Positions 6,291-12,523 of a DNA stretch of 12,523 nt are shown in pieces (positions within the stretch are counted from its first letter, which is position 1; each line of letters starts with the position of its first letter). The DNA comes from Acidimicrobiales bacterium (lineage in GTDB: Bacteria; Actinomycetota; Acidimicrobiia; Acidimicrobiales; JABEUL01), in NCBI GenBank assembly GCA_013044465.1, contig JABEUL010000101.1, positions 1-12,523 on the forward strand. Direction: 5' to 3'. Made by a program: the position numbers and the translations under genes. The notes below the pieces were generated by a model. The model was not told the DNA's origin. It did no database searches and saw only the letters and a list, made by a program, of their open reading frames with translations.

Positions 6291-7778
6291 TTAACCGTTA
6301 ATAGCGATTAGCTTTTCAGCCGGTACGCTCACTGTAATTCTAGTCCCGATACCAATTTGACTCTCGATTCCAACGTCTCCACCATGAGCGGATGCAATCG
6401 CTTTAACAATTGCAAGGCCTAGACCCGTTCCTTTGTAATCATGTAGCAGCGTTTCTGATTCATCTTCACTGGAGTCTTTCTCTCCCCTGTAAAACCTTTC
6501 AAATGCGTGCTCAACGTCCGAATCTGACATTCCGGGACCGTCGTCTTGAACAATTAGGTGCACTTCATCAGCAGTTTTATCTAGTTCTACCCTTATTCTC
6601 GTCCCACTCGGAGTATGTTCTATGGCGTTATTTAATATGTTAACTACGATCTGAGTCCACCGGTCAGCATCGCCTTGGATAACTAATCTGTCAGGAACCT
6701 CTAAGTCAATTGGGTGTGAATTAGTTAAGACTTCTACTTCTTCAACTACGTTGGCAACAATTGTAACTAAATCAATAGGGGTGGCCTCAAGGGGCCTTCC
6801 TGCATCCAGTCTTGCTAGAAGTAACATATCTTCGACCAATCTAGTCATCCTTATGGCTTCGCTTTCTATTCGCGACATCGCTTGAGACAGTCTCTCAGGA
6901 TCTTCTGAAAGCCCGCGTCTAAACAACTCAGCGTATCCTCTAATTGAAGTTAGAGGAGTTCTAAGTTCATGTGAAGCATCTGCCACAAATCTACGTAACT
7001 TTTCTTCGGACTTTGTGCTGGTTGCAATTGCGCCTTCAATCTGAACAAGCATGGCATTTAGAGCGTCTTCTAGCCTTTTAATTTCACTTCCACCGTTTAA
7101 AATTTCGACTCTTCTAGATAGATCTCCCTTGGAGATTGCATCAGCGGTATTGGCCATTTGGTCAAGTGGTCTAAGACCTCTTCTAACCACATAAAGTCCA
7201 GAAAGTATCAACACGGCTAGAACTAATGCAGCCGATGCCCCCTCGATGACTTCCAAACGATTAAGCGTGGCATTTACTTCACTTAGATTTTCAGCAACCA
7301 CCAAAGTACCAGATGGCACGCTTATGGCTTCTGCTCGATACTGAACATTGGATTTGGACTTGGAACCTACTGTGAAACTTGTCGCACTGGGCGCAAAATA
7401 ATGACCGTGGTTTGCCACAAGCGATGCCCGAGATGGCAGGGGGGAAACCGGCATATTTGGAGGTAGTTTTAGAGGTGGATCCGGGTTTGCACTAGGCCCA
7501 GATGGTCTGAAAAACACCACGGTTCCATTTTTGTTTAAGTACTCTAGATAAACCAGAGGTGAGATGAAATTACTAACTCTAGAAGGGTTTACTTTTTGGT
7601 GAGCTAGGTAGGCATGAACAAAATAGCCATATGATTGATTTGCAGCCAACTCAAGATCATCATCTACCCGTCCCAAAATAAATGACTCAAGAGAAAAATA
7701 AGTGATGATACTGACCGTCACAAGGCCAAGTACAAAAAGAACTCCAATTAAAGCCAGAATACGACGTCTAATACTCAT
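6291..7778 (-). CDS. Sensor histidine kinase with HAMP domain
   Basis: 495-residue membrane kinase. Domains: TM1 about 8-29; extracytoplasmic sensor about 30-178, with a Pro-rich segment at 91-115; TM2 about 181-198; HAMP about 199-250 (RRGLRPLDQMANTADAI); HisKA with H-box SHELRTPLTSIRGYAEL and phospho-acceptor His270; HATPase_c with N-box NILNNAIEHTP (380-390), G1 DDGPG (412-416), F-box FERFYRG (426-432) and G2 GTGLGL (450-455). All catalytic boxes are intact. The signal is unknown; the sensor domain matches no fold I can name. Architecture resembles actinobacterial kinases such as PhoR/TrcS. Its ATG overlaps the response-regulator stop by 4 bp (ATGA), so the pair is translationally coupled. 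An acidic insert (EKDSSEDESET, 433-443) sits between F-box and G2. Confidence 0.95.
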   Translation of the reverse strand: MSIRRRILALIGVLFVLGLVTVSIITYFSLESFILGRVDDDLELAANQSYGYFVHAYLAHQKVNPSRVSNFISPLVYLEYLNKNGTVVFFRPSGPSANPDPPLKLPPNMPVSPLPSRASLVANHGHYFAPSATSFTVGSKSKSNVQYRAEAISVPSGTLVVAENLSEVNATLNRLEVIEGASAALVLAVLILSGLYVVRRGLRPLDQMANTADAISKGDLSRRVEILNGGSEIKRLEDALNAMLVQIEGAIATSTKSEEKLRRFVADASHELRTPLTSIRGYAELFRRGLSEDPERLSQAMSRIESEAIRMTRLVEDMLLLARLDAGRPLEATPIDLVTIVANVVEEVEVLTNSHPIDLEVPDRLVIQGDADRWTQIVVNILNNAIEHTPSGTRIRVELDKTADEVHLIVQDDGPGMSDSDVEHAFERFYRGEKDSSEDESETLLHDYKGTGLGLAIVKAIASAHGGDVGIESQIGIGTRITVSVPAEKLIAING

Positions 7779-8476
7779 GTATTTGATCTTGGAAGTCTTA
7801 GCGAGTAACCCACGCCCCTAACAGTTTGAATTAACGGAGGATCAAATATGTCAATCTTTTTTCTTAAATAACTAATGTAGGTCTCAACTAGATTGGGGTC
7901 ACCGTCAAAATCGAGCTGCCAAACGGATTCTAACAGTTGCGCTTTGGAGACCACTTTTCTTGCATGCAACAGCAAATGCCTCAACAAAATGAACTCGGTC
8001 GCAGTAAGGTCAATTGCGATTCCGCCTCGAAACACCTCGTGTGTCTCATCATCTAATGTTAGATCTGCGTATTCCAAGATTGGAACACCATTGTTTAGGC
8101 TATTGGTAGTTCTTCTCAAAACAGCATGCAAACGGGCAACCAGTTCTTCAATGCTGAAAGGTTTAGTGAGATAATCGTCTCCCCCAGCTGTCAAGCCGAG
8201 CACTTTATCTTCAGTAGCATCTCTAGCTGTCAAAAATAGAACTGCTGTCTTTAACCCATCTGCCCTAATTCGCTCACAAACATGAATACCCAGCATATCT
8301 GGGAGCATGACATCCAAAATGACTAATTCGAATGACCTTTCAGACAGCACAGCAAGAGCTTTTCCTCCGGTATTTACACTTTCGACTTCGAAGTTTTCAT
8401 ACTTAAGCGTGGCAACCAGAAGGTCTGTGATTGCTGGCTCATCATCTACTATTAGAACTCTGGCAATCGCATTCAT
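7775..8476 (-). CDS. OmpR-family response regulator, partner of the kinase
   Basis: 233 residues: receiver domain 1-122 and winged-helix DNA-binding domain about 130-228. Receiver residues are complete: acidic pair D11-D12, phospho-acceptor Asp55 in LVILDVMLPD, Thr83 and Lys105. The C-terminal domain has the OmpR recognition region with NLVETYISYLRKKID and the final wing TVRGVGYSLR. Phosphorylated by the kinase encoded next to it, it should bind tandem DNA repeats and control transcription; its targets are not visible here, although the operon itself and the mannosyltransferase gene just upstream are natural candidates (inference). It starts 15 bp after the mannosyltransferase stop. No Shine-Dalgarno sequence is seen before the ATG. 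The sequence is close to actinobacterial TrcR/TcrX-type regulators, but the orthologue cannot be fixed by eye. Confidence 0.95.
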   Translation of the reverse strand: MNAIARVLIVDDEPAITDLLVATLKYENFEVESVNTGGKALAVLSERSFELVILDVMLPDMLGIHVCERIRADGLKTAVLFLTARDATEDKVLGLTAGGDDYLTKPFSIEELVARLHAVLRRTTNSLNNGVPILEYADLTLDDETHEVFRGGIAIDLTATEFILLRHLLLHARKVVSKAQLLESVWQLDFDGDPNLVETYISYLRKKIDIFDPPLIQTVRGVGYSLRLPRSNT

Positions 8477-8491
8477 GGTTTGAAATGAACC

Positions 8492-9223
8492 TTATACTTT
8501 CTTTTTTGGCGATTTACCTATTAGTCTCTCTAATCCCCACTTAGTCACCAGAAGAAGGGCTTCCACGGTAATATGAAGCGACATCTTTGAAGTGCCTCGT
8601 TCTCGGTCTCGAAATGAAATTGGAACTTCTCCCATTTTGGCACCAAGGCATTTTGATCTGTATGTCATTTCAATCTGAAATCCGTATCCATCAGCCTTGA
8701 CTGTGGTCAGATCAATGGCATCCAAAAGTTTTGCCGAATAGGCTCTGTATCCTGCAGTTGAATCCTTGATCGGCACGCCTAAAGCCATCTGTGCGTAAAG
8801 ATTGCCACCCCTTGAAAGAAGTCTTCTGTGCCACTTCCAATTCGGAATGGTTCCACCAGAGACATACCTAGACCCGACTATAAGTTCATAGCCGTCATCG
8901 AATGGCTTGACTAGTTCGGGAAGTGCTTTTGGATCGTGGGAAAGATCCGAATCCATCTCAACCATAATTTCATAACCATTATCAATGCCCCATCGAAATC
9001 CAGCTCGGTAGGCACTTCCAAGTCCAGATTTCTCGCTACGCCTCAATACCGAGATCGGACCTAATTCATCGGAAAAAGATTCCGCAATATCAGCTGTTCC
9101 ATCGGGTGAATCGTCATCAACTATTAAAATTCCAGTATCTGGAAGTGCTTCACGCACTTTTCTCAATACTTCTTCAATATTTAGAGCCTCGTTGTATGTA
9201 GGTAGGACTACTAGAGTTCGCAC
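8492..9223 (-). CDS. Polyprenol-phosphate mannosyltransferase, Ppm1/DPM1 type
   Basis: GT2-family enzyme that moves mannose from GDP-mannose to a polyprenyl phosphate on the inner face of the membrane; the product feeds membrane mannosyltransferases. 243 residues, the length of the bare catalytic domain. Seen: VVLPTYNEALNIEE (5-18), nucleotide-binding DDDSPDGT (36-43), DxD-type motif MDSDLSHDP (90-98) binding metal and sugar nucleotide, VGSRYVSGG, DSTAGYRAY (154-162), GYGFQIEMTYR (179-189) and FRDRERGTSKMS (204-215). Glucosyl relatives (DPG synthase) are similar, so sugar specificity is inferred. Unlike M. tuberculosis Ppm1, there is no fused Lnt-like membrane domain and no C-terminal membrane segment, so a membrane partner may be needed. 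The GTG at 9221-9223 has no clear Shine-Dalgarno sequence. Probably the first gene of the operon with the two-component system. Confidence 0.9.
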   Translation of the reverse strand: MRTLVVLPTYNEALNIEEVLRKVREALPDTGILIVDDDSPDGTADIAESFSDELGPISVLRRSEKSGLGSAYRAGFRWGIDNGYEIMVEMDSDLSHDPKALPELVKPFDDGYELIVGSRYVSGGTIPNWKWHRRLLSRGGNLYAQMALGVPIKDSTAGYRAYSAKLLDAIDLTTVKADGYGFQIEMTYRSKCLGAKMGEVPISFRDRERGTSKMSLHITVEALLLVTKWGLERLIGKSPKKKV

Positions 9224-9246
9224 TATGCCAGATTAGTCAAGTATTA

Positions 9247-9266
9247 GTAGTACTGCATTGCACTAC
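9247..9266. promoter_or_regulatory. Inverted repeat upstream of the mannosyltransferase gene
   Basis: GTAGT (9247-9251) and ACTAC (9262-9266) form an inverted repeat that extends inwards by a wobble and a C-G pair. It lies in the 74-bp gap between the AI-2E-family gene and the GTG start. No T tract follows on the minus strand. It could be an operator for the ppm/two-component operon; support is weak. Confidence 0.3.
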
Positions 9267-9297
9267 CATAATTTCAATTACCTTTTTCCTGGTTAAG

Positions 9298-10473
9298 CTA
9301 ACTATCAAGCAGATTTGAGGGTTCACTATCGCCTCGATTCTCTTTTAAAATAGACCAAGTCTCACGTGCAACTACTTGAAATGCTCCAGCTACTGGAATC
9401 GCCATAACTGCCCCGACAATCGCACCTAGAGACGATCCAACGATATTTCCAATACCTGCAGCTACCAAGACCGCGAGCAAAACCCAAAGCGGGTTTAACC
9501 TGGTTGTCCTCGACATGATTATTGGGTAGAGAACATGATTTTCTATCTGTTGATATATCAAGAAGATAATTAGAGTCACAATTCCTGCAGGCAGTGAGTG
9601 TAGGGTCGCAACTATCACGACCGGCGCACCGGCCAGTAACCCTCCCACTAGTGGCAAAAAGTCAACCAATCCAACCCATATTGCAAGTACTGCCGCATAT
9701 GGGACTCCGAATATCATCAATGTAATCCCGACAATGATGCCTGCAATTACCGATGTCAAAAAGTCTCCAATCACGTATCCCGTGACTGCCCTTGAGACTT
9801 CTCTCCCCATGTGTCTCAGGCGATTAGCATGGCTAGGTTTTAAAAGACTTATGGCACTCTTGGCGAGCGTCGGACCCTGGACAAGAATGAAAAAAGCAAT
9901 AAAAAAAACAGTGGCTGCGTCAATTAATGCCTTTGCTACTTTTGCTCCTGCGGCCAGTGCTGGCTTGGCTAGGGATTTTAAGCCATTTTGGATTTTTGGC
10001 TGATTGCTGTTAACCCATTTTTCAAGGTGAAATCGCTTAACTATTTGGCCGATTGGTCCGCGTCCGGCTGCAGCATCTTTTACCAAATTTGGGAACGATG
10101 CCACCAAATGGTTTGCAGAGACATATACGGGGTGAACAAATAAATAGCCAATTCCAAAAAAAACCACAAGGGCAACTAGGAATACCAGAGCTGCTGCAAA
10201 AGAGCGCTTCCAGCCCTTTCTGACCAAAAAAGCTACCGGCGGGTTAAGAACTAAGGCCATAAAGCCACCAAGGCCCACTAGAAGCAGTATGAATCGGATT
10301 CTCCAAAGCAATAGGGTCAAAACAACACTTGAGATCGTGATGATATTGAAAATTAGAATAGATGCAGCTACAACTGCCAAAATACGCCCAGTTGAGACCT
10401 CTCCGGTTTCTCCGTGGATCCAATTTTGAACTTTGTCGATTCTTGAAACTGACGGGCCATCGATATCTTCCAT
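9298..10473 (-). CDS. AI-2E/PerM-family membrane protein
   Basis: 391 residues from the ATG at 10471-10473; a TTG one codon earlier is the only other start before a stop. Family features: paired N-terminal hydrophobic segments (about 31-60 and 62-80), LNPPVAFLVRKGWKR, another segment about 92-115, a soluble stretch about 120-180, and the conserved C-terminal membrane half with GYVIGDFLTSVIAGIIVG, the VGLVDFLPLVGG segment that corresponds to the family's ip.iG motif, and a QQIENHVLYPIIMSR motif. Characterised members export autoinducer-2 (TqsA) or act as Na+/H+ antiporters or other transporters, so the substrate cannot be assigned. It lies between the mannosyltransferase operon and the divergent UPF0104 gene; a role in moving an envelope precursor is possible but only by position. 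No Shine-Dalgarno sequence. Confidence 0.9.
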   Translation of the reverse strand: MEDIDGPSVSRIDKVQNWIHGETGEVSTGRILAVVAASILIFNIITISSVVLTLLLWRIRFILLLVGLGGFMALVLNPPVAFLVRKGWKRSFAAALVFLVALVVFFGIGYLFVHPVYVSANHLVASFPNLVKDAAAGRGPIGQIVKRFHLEKWVNSNQPKIQNGLKSLAKPALAAGAKVAKALIDAATVFFIAFFILVQGPTLAKSAISLLKPSHANRLRHMGREVSRAVTGYVIGDFLTSVIAGIIVGITLMIFGVPYAAVLAIWVGLVDFLPLVGGLLAGAPVVIVATLHSLPAGIVTLIIFLIYQQIENHVLYPIIMSRTTRLNPLWVLLAVLVAAGIGNIVGSSLGAIVGAVMAIPVAGAFQVVARETWSILKENRGDSEPSNLLDS

Positions 10474-10687
10474 CAAACCAAGTCAACACAATATTTGGAG
10501 GCAATGCGCGGATGCTATTGAGATTTAAACTTCCTCTTAAGCATTTTTTGCACTTGGCCATAAATTTCAGGTGCTAAGCCACTTGGCTCAAGGTGCAATA
10601 GCCTGGATCAATTCCTAAAACCCAAAATCATATATCTATTTTAATTAAATCCACCTAATTGGTCAGATTTAGTGTAAGCATTGATAT
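10474..10687. promoter_or_regulatory. Divergent promoter region, AI-2E gene and UPF0104 gene
   Basis: 214 bp between two diverging genes, so it must hold both promoters; I cannot name convincing -35/-10 pairs. It contains inverted repeats: TTGCAC (10548-10553) with GTGCAA (10593-10598), enclosing AGCC-ACTT-GGCT (10577-10588), and CACTTGGC occurs twice (10551 and 10580). The segment 10620-10660 is strongly AT-rich. No gene or recognised riboswitch is seen. Confidence 0.45.
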
Positions 10688-11734
10688 GTGGCCGACCATC
10701 TGAAACCTTTACGAAGAGTTTTGAGAATCCTGCGGAATGGCGCGCTCTTAATTATTTTAATTCCAATTCTTGAATACTTTGTTATTCCAAGGCTTACAGG
10801 AGCTTCTAAATCAATTTCAATCCTGGCTAAGGTAAATATTTTCTACTTAGTTTTGGGCGTAGTTTTAGAAGCTGGTGCTCTTTTGGCGTATGCACTCTTA
10901 ACCAAATCAGTTCTCCCCAAAGACTCACCACGAATAGGCACACTTCTCCGGATCAATATGTCTACTCTCTCACTAAGCCACGTTTTGCCCGGTGGAACTG
11001 CTCCGGGATCTGCACTTGGCTACAGGCTTCTAACAAACCGGGGTGTTAGCGCAACCAATGCAACATTCTGCTTGGCCACAGAAGGAATCGGATCTGCCTT
11101 AATTCTAAACATTATTTTGTGGATCTCACTGATTGCTTCAATCCCATTCCATTCCATTACCAATCCACTTTATGGAATTGCCGCTGTAATTGGAGCACTA
11201 CTCCTTGGTTTATTGGCTGCTCTAATACTTTTATTTACTCGCGGCGAGGAGCACGCTGTTGGAATTATAAATACCATAGCTAGAAAAATGCCATTTATTA
11301 GCGAAGAAAAGCTCGTAGCAGCCATTCGAAACGTTGCGGGGCGAATGGACGAATTGGCTCAAGATCGTCATAGGATGGTTCATGCCCTAGTTTGGGCATG
11401 TCTTAACTGGTTGCTTGATGCCGCTTCTCTTTGGGTATTCATACTTGCTTTTGGCAAGCTGGTATCGCCCCTTGACCTTCTGGTCGCATATGGAGTAGCA
11501 AATGTATTAGCTGTTATTCCAATTACCCCAGGAGGACTAGGAGTAATTGAAGGAATTTTGATTCCAACATTAAATGGCTTTGGAACCCCAAAAAATATTG
11601 CGATTATCGGGGTATTGGCATATAGGCTCGTAAACTTTTGGATACCGATCCCTGTTGGCGGAGTAACCTACTTAACCCTAAAATTTGGAAAAGGAACCAG
11701 AGTCCCTGCAACTTCTGGAATCGGAGAAGACTGA
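10688..11734 (+). CDS. UPF0104 / LPG-synthase-TM family membrane protein
   Basis: 348 residues, about seven or eight membrane segments, no soluble domain. Matches the membrane part of the lysylphosphatidylglycerol synthase (MprF) and AglD-associated family: LSHVLPGGTAPGSALGYRLL (about 95-114), TFCLATEGIGSALIL, and the signature PITPGGLGVIEGIL (277-290) followed by AYRLVNFWIPIPVGG (310-324). It lacks MprF's C-terminal acyltransferase domain, so it is not an aminoacyl-lipid synthase. Proteins of this form are thought to flip or anchor lipids and often occur with lipid-linked sugar synthases. The mannosyltransferase nearby has no membrane anchor, so the two may cooperate (inference). The GTG at 10688 is the first start after an in-frame stop at 10682-10684 and lacks a Shine-Dalgarno sequence. 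Its stop is 5 bp from the convergent zinc-ribbon gene. Confidence 0.88.
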   Translation: MADHLKPLRRVLRILRNGALLIILIPILEYFVIPRLTGASKSISILAKVNIFYLVLGVVLEAGALLAYALLTKSVLPKDSPRIGTLLRINMSTLSLSHVLPGGTAPGSALGYRLLTNRGVSATNATFCLATEGIGSALILNIILWISLIASIPFHSITNPLYGIAAVIGALLLGLLAALILLFTRGEEHAVGIINTIARKMPFISEEKLVAAIRNVAGRMDELAQDRHRMVHALVWACLNWLLDAASLWVFILAFGKLVSPLDLLVAYGVANVLAVIPITPGGLGVIEGILIPTLNGFGTPKNIAIIGVLAYRLVNFWIPIPVGGVTYLTLKFGKGTRVPATSGIGED

Positions 11735-11739
11735 AATTA

Positions 11740-11979
11740 CTATTTTTCCATTAGTGCGCCTGGATCAGTCACACTAATGGCATCGTCAAATTTAGATATG
11801 GCTTTTCCGTGACCGCACCAGCGGCACGTTATTTCAACAACGTTTCTATCGATAATTTTAAGGTCCTCAATATCAAGCTCTCCCCCAATACCGAAATGGT
11901 AGAACGCCTTGGAGTGCTCAACGACCTCCACATCAAATCTTGTTATGTTGCCACATGCGTCGCATCGAAAACGCTCCAC
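11740..11979 (-). CDS. Small zinc-ribbon protein, 79 residues
   Basis: Function unknown. C6-x2-C9 near the N-terminus (RCDACGN) and C52-x2-C55 (TCRWCGHG) would bind one zinc ion. Between them is a beta-rich segment with FHFG/IGGELDIEDL. I recall similar small proteins (CxxCGNxTRFDV ... VxCRWCG) in actinobacterial genomes, mostly in Acidimicrobiia. The start is the GTG at 11977-11979, set by an AGGAG Shine-Dalgarno sequence at 11984-11988, four bases upstream; this is the clearest ribosome binding site on the minus strand. The gene is divergent from the AftD-like gene and shares its 244-bp upstream region, and it converges on the UPF0104 gene. No membrane segment or signal peptide. It could be a nucleic-acid-binding or metal-handling protein; nothing here decides. 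Confidence 0.85.
   Translation of the reverse strand: MERFRCDACGNITRFDVEVVEHSKAFYHFGIGGELDIEDLKIIDRNVVEITCRWCGHGKAISKFDDAISVTDPGALMEK
11748..11780. repeat. 9-bp perfect inverted repeat at a convergent gene end
   Basis: CCATTAGTG (11748-11756) and CACTAATGG (11772-11780) are exact inverted copies with a 15-nt loop. They lie in the last codons of the 79-residue gene and just past the stop of the UPF0104 gene. It may fold in transcripts from either side and so serve both genes, but the T run (11743-11747) precedes the hairpin on the plus strand and no T tract follows on either strand, so it is not a standard intrinsic terminator. Confidence 0.45.
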
Positions 11980-12063
11980 CTGTCTCCTCTCTAAATCTTG
12001 TATCCAATGATAGTGGCGACTGCTTCTTTAAAAATTTCGTTGCCCGCATAGGCTATGTTTGTA

Positions 12064-12093
12064 TTTACTGACACGTCAGTGTAAAAGTATAGT
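12064..12093 (+). promoter_or_regulatory. Candidate sigma-70-type promoter for the AftD-like gene
   Basis: TTTACT (12064-12069), an 18-base spacer, then TATAGT (12088-12093), which is one base from the -10 consensus. Transcription would begin near 12100, leaving a leader of about 120 bases that starts with the 22-bp palindrome. Pattern match only. Confidence 0.4.
12067..12080. promoter_or_regulatory. 14-bp dyad inside the candidate promoter
   Basis: ACTGAC and GTCAGT are exact inverted copies with two bases (AC) between them. The dyad overlaps the -35 element and most of the spacer of the candidate promoter, a position where a bound dimer would block RNA polymerase. The protein is unknown. 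Confidence 0.45.
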
Positions 12094-12103
12094 AAGACCA
12101 CAA

Positions 12104-12125
12104 TAAGTAGTCATATGACTACTTA
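12104..12125. promoter_or_regulatory. Perfect 22-bp palindrome, likely operator or leader hairpin
   Basis: TAAGTAGTCAT joined to its exact reverse complement ATGACTACTTA with no spacer. It sits just downstream of the predicted transcription start of the AftD-like gene. Perfect symmetry of this length suggests a dimeric repressor site; with no loop bases it is less favourable as an RNA hairpin. It does not match the LexA, DtxR, CIRCE or NrdR consensus patterns that I know. Confidence 0.55.
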
Positions 12126-12205
12126 CGGATACGTTATGTGAGAATTGTTGAAATATTGGCTAACATTCGCCTATTCGATTTACTTCAGTTGCACACCTTC
12201 GGGTC

Positions 12206-12211
12206 AAGGAG
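12206..12211 (+). promoter_or_regulatory. Ribosome binding site of the AftD-like gene
   Basis: AAGGAG, twelve bases before the ATG at 12224. The spacing is slightly long but no other start lies closer, and the protein sequence after this ATG fits the family. Confidence 0.6.
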
Positions 12212-12223
12212 ATTTATAAATAG

Positions 12224-12523
12224 ATGGCATTTACAACAGCTGCACCTAAACCAACTGTCACCGAAGATGAAGGTGAATTTAATACATCTAGATCCCTAAA
12301 GGATTTACTGTCGCATTCGTTTGGATTCAATTCAAAGCCCGTCAACTCCAGGGTGTTCTGGTTTATCTGGCTGGGTGCATTTTTACTTTTTCTCCTTCAG
12401 GCTCCCGGAAGGGAAGTCTTTGACACAAAACTTGACCTAGTGATTAATCCAACTGGCTTGCTGAGTTCACTATGGCACATATGGGATGGTCAGAGATATC
12501 AAGGCACATTGCAAGATCAATAC
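12224..12523 (+). CDS. AftD-like arabinofuranosyltransferase (DUF3367), N-terminal part
   Basis: Only the first 100 codons are present; the frame stays open to the window end. Residues 1-43 are polar and probably cytoplasmic; a membrane segment follows at about 44-60 (FWFIWLGAFLLFLLQAPG). Then comes DTKLDLVINPTGLL (67-80), W-H-I-W-D (84-88) and G-T-L-Q-D-Q-Y at the end, which match the first periplasmic loop I recall for the alpha-(1->3)-arabinofuranosyltransferase family of M. tuberculosis AftD (DTKLDL...P.GFL...LHLW...G.LQNQAYGYLFPMG). Full members are very large multi-pass GT-C enzymes that use decaprenyl-phosphate-arabinose outside the membrane to build cell-wall arabinan. Outside the mycobacteria the acceptor and even the sugar are unknown. 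The polyprenol-phosphate-sugar theme of the neighbouring genes fits. The assignment rests on about 35 residues. Confidence 0.72.
   Translation, partial: MAFTTAAPKPTVTEDEGEFNTSRSLKDLLSHSFGFNSKPVNSRVFWFIWLGAFLLFLLQAPGREVFDTKLDLVINPTGLLSSLWHIWDGQRYQGTLQDQY

Larger units (their letters stand above)
11980..12223. promoter_or_regulatory. Divergent regulatory region with two dyads
   Basis: 244 bp between the 79-residue zinc-ribbon gene and the AftD-like gene; the longest gene-free stretch of the window. It holds a plausible plus-strand promoter at 12064-12093, dyads at 12067-12080 and 12104-12125, a smaller inverted repeat CATAG-G-CTATG at 12047-12057, and a weaker second promoter candidate, TTGAAA (12148-12153), 17 bases, CTATTC (12171-12176). 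A good Shine-Dalgarno sequence ends it. No open reading frame with a coding look is present. Confidence 0.6.

Noticed and set aside
6291..8476. Naming the two-component pair as PhoPR, TrcRS or MprAB.
   Set aside because: Catalytic domains are shared by many actinobacterial pairs and the sensor domain is not diagnostic by eye.
10244..10561. Minus-strand open frame of 105 codons starting M-A-K-C-K-K-C, like a small zinc-ribbon protein.
   Set aside because: Most of it lies out of frame inside the well-supported AI-2E-family gene, the Cys pattern is not repeated in a second knuckle, and the rest has no family look.
10548..10598. Nested repeats in the divergent 10.5-kb region as a riboswitch.
   Set aside because: The pairing is short and no conserved riboswitch core was recognised; kept only as part of the promoter region.

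Overview
The window looks like the chromosome of a low-to-moderate GC member of the Actinomycetota, probably of the class Acidimicrobiia. Reasons: an Rv3213c-type ParA, a Ppm1-type polyprenol-phosphate-mannose synthase, two small zinc-ribbon proteins and a TPR protein that I recall mainly from actinobacterial genomes, a menaquinone (not ubiquinone) methyltransferase/isochorismate synthase pair, and the start of an AftD-like (DUF3367) arabinofuranosyltransferase. The class assignment is an inference from memory of family distribution. No tRNA, rRNA, CRISPR array, insertion sequence or phage gene is visible. Coding density is very high; the longest stretch without a gene is about 244 bp.

Layout. 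(1) 1-1365 (+): glycerol kinase, its N-terminus cut off by the window edge. (2) 3188-1331 (-): a three-gene run, TPR protein > ParA > double-CxxC zinc-ribbon protein; the last two overlap by 8 bp, and the last overlaps the glycerol kinase 3' end by 35 bp in convergent orientation. (3) 3259-5284 (+): menG (demethylmenaquinone methyltransferase) and menF (isochorismate synthase), overlapping by 14 bp if menF starts at the TTG with a good Shine-Dalgarno sequence. (4) 9223-5479 (-): Ppm-type mannosyltransferase > OmpR-family response regulator > HAMP histidine kinase > alpha/beta hydrolase, with gaps of 15 bp, -4 bp and 17 bp, probably one operon. (5) 10473-9298 (-): AI-2E/PerM-family membrane protein. 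(6) 10688-11734 (+): UPF0104 / lysylphosphatidylglycerol-synthase-type membrane protein. (7) 11979-11740 (-): 79-residue zinc-ribbon protein. (8) 12224-end (+): N-terminal 100 codons of the AftD-like glycosyltransferase.

How the genes fit together. menG and menF serve menaquinone synthesis; the alpha/beta hydrolase that converges on menF could be a MenH-type enzyme, but its operon links it to a two-component system. The right half has an envelope theme: synthesis of polyprenol-phosphate-mannose, a UPF0104 membrane protein of the kind seen with such lipid-linked sugar enzymes, and a polyprenol-phosphate-sugar-dependent glycosyltransferase. ParA has no ParB next to it; its steady companions here are a TPR protein and a zinc-ribbon protein. 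ParA close to an isochorismate synthase recalls Rv3213c-Rv3215 (entC) of Mycobacterium tuberculosis.

Regulation. The most striking non-coding signals are a perfect 22-bp palindrome at 12104-12125 and a 14-bp dyad at 12067-12080, both around a plausible promoter upstream of the AftD-like gene. Several genes (parA, the TPR gene, ppm, the response regulator, the UPF0104 gene) show no Shine-Dalgarno sequence, while others have clear ones.
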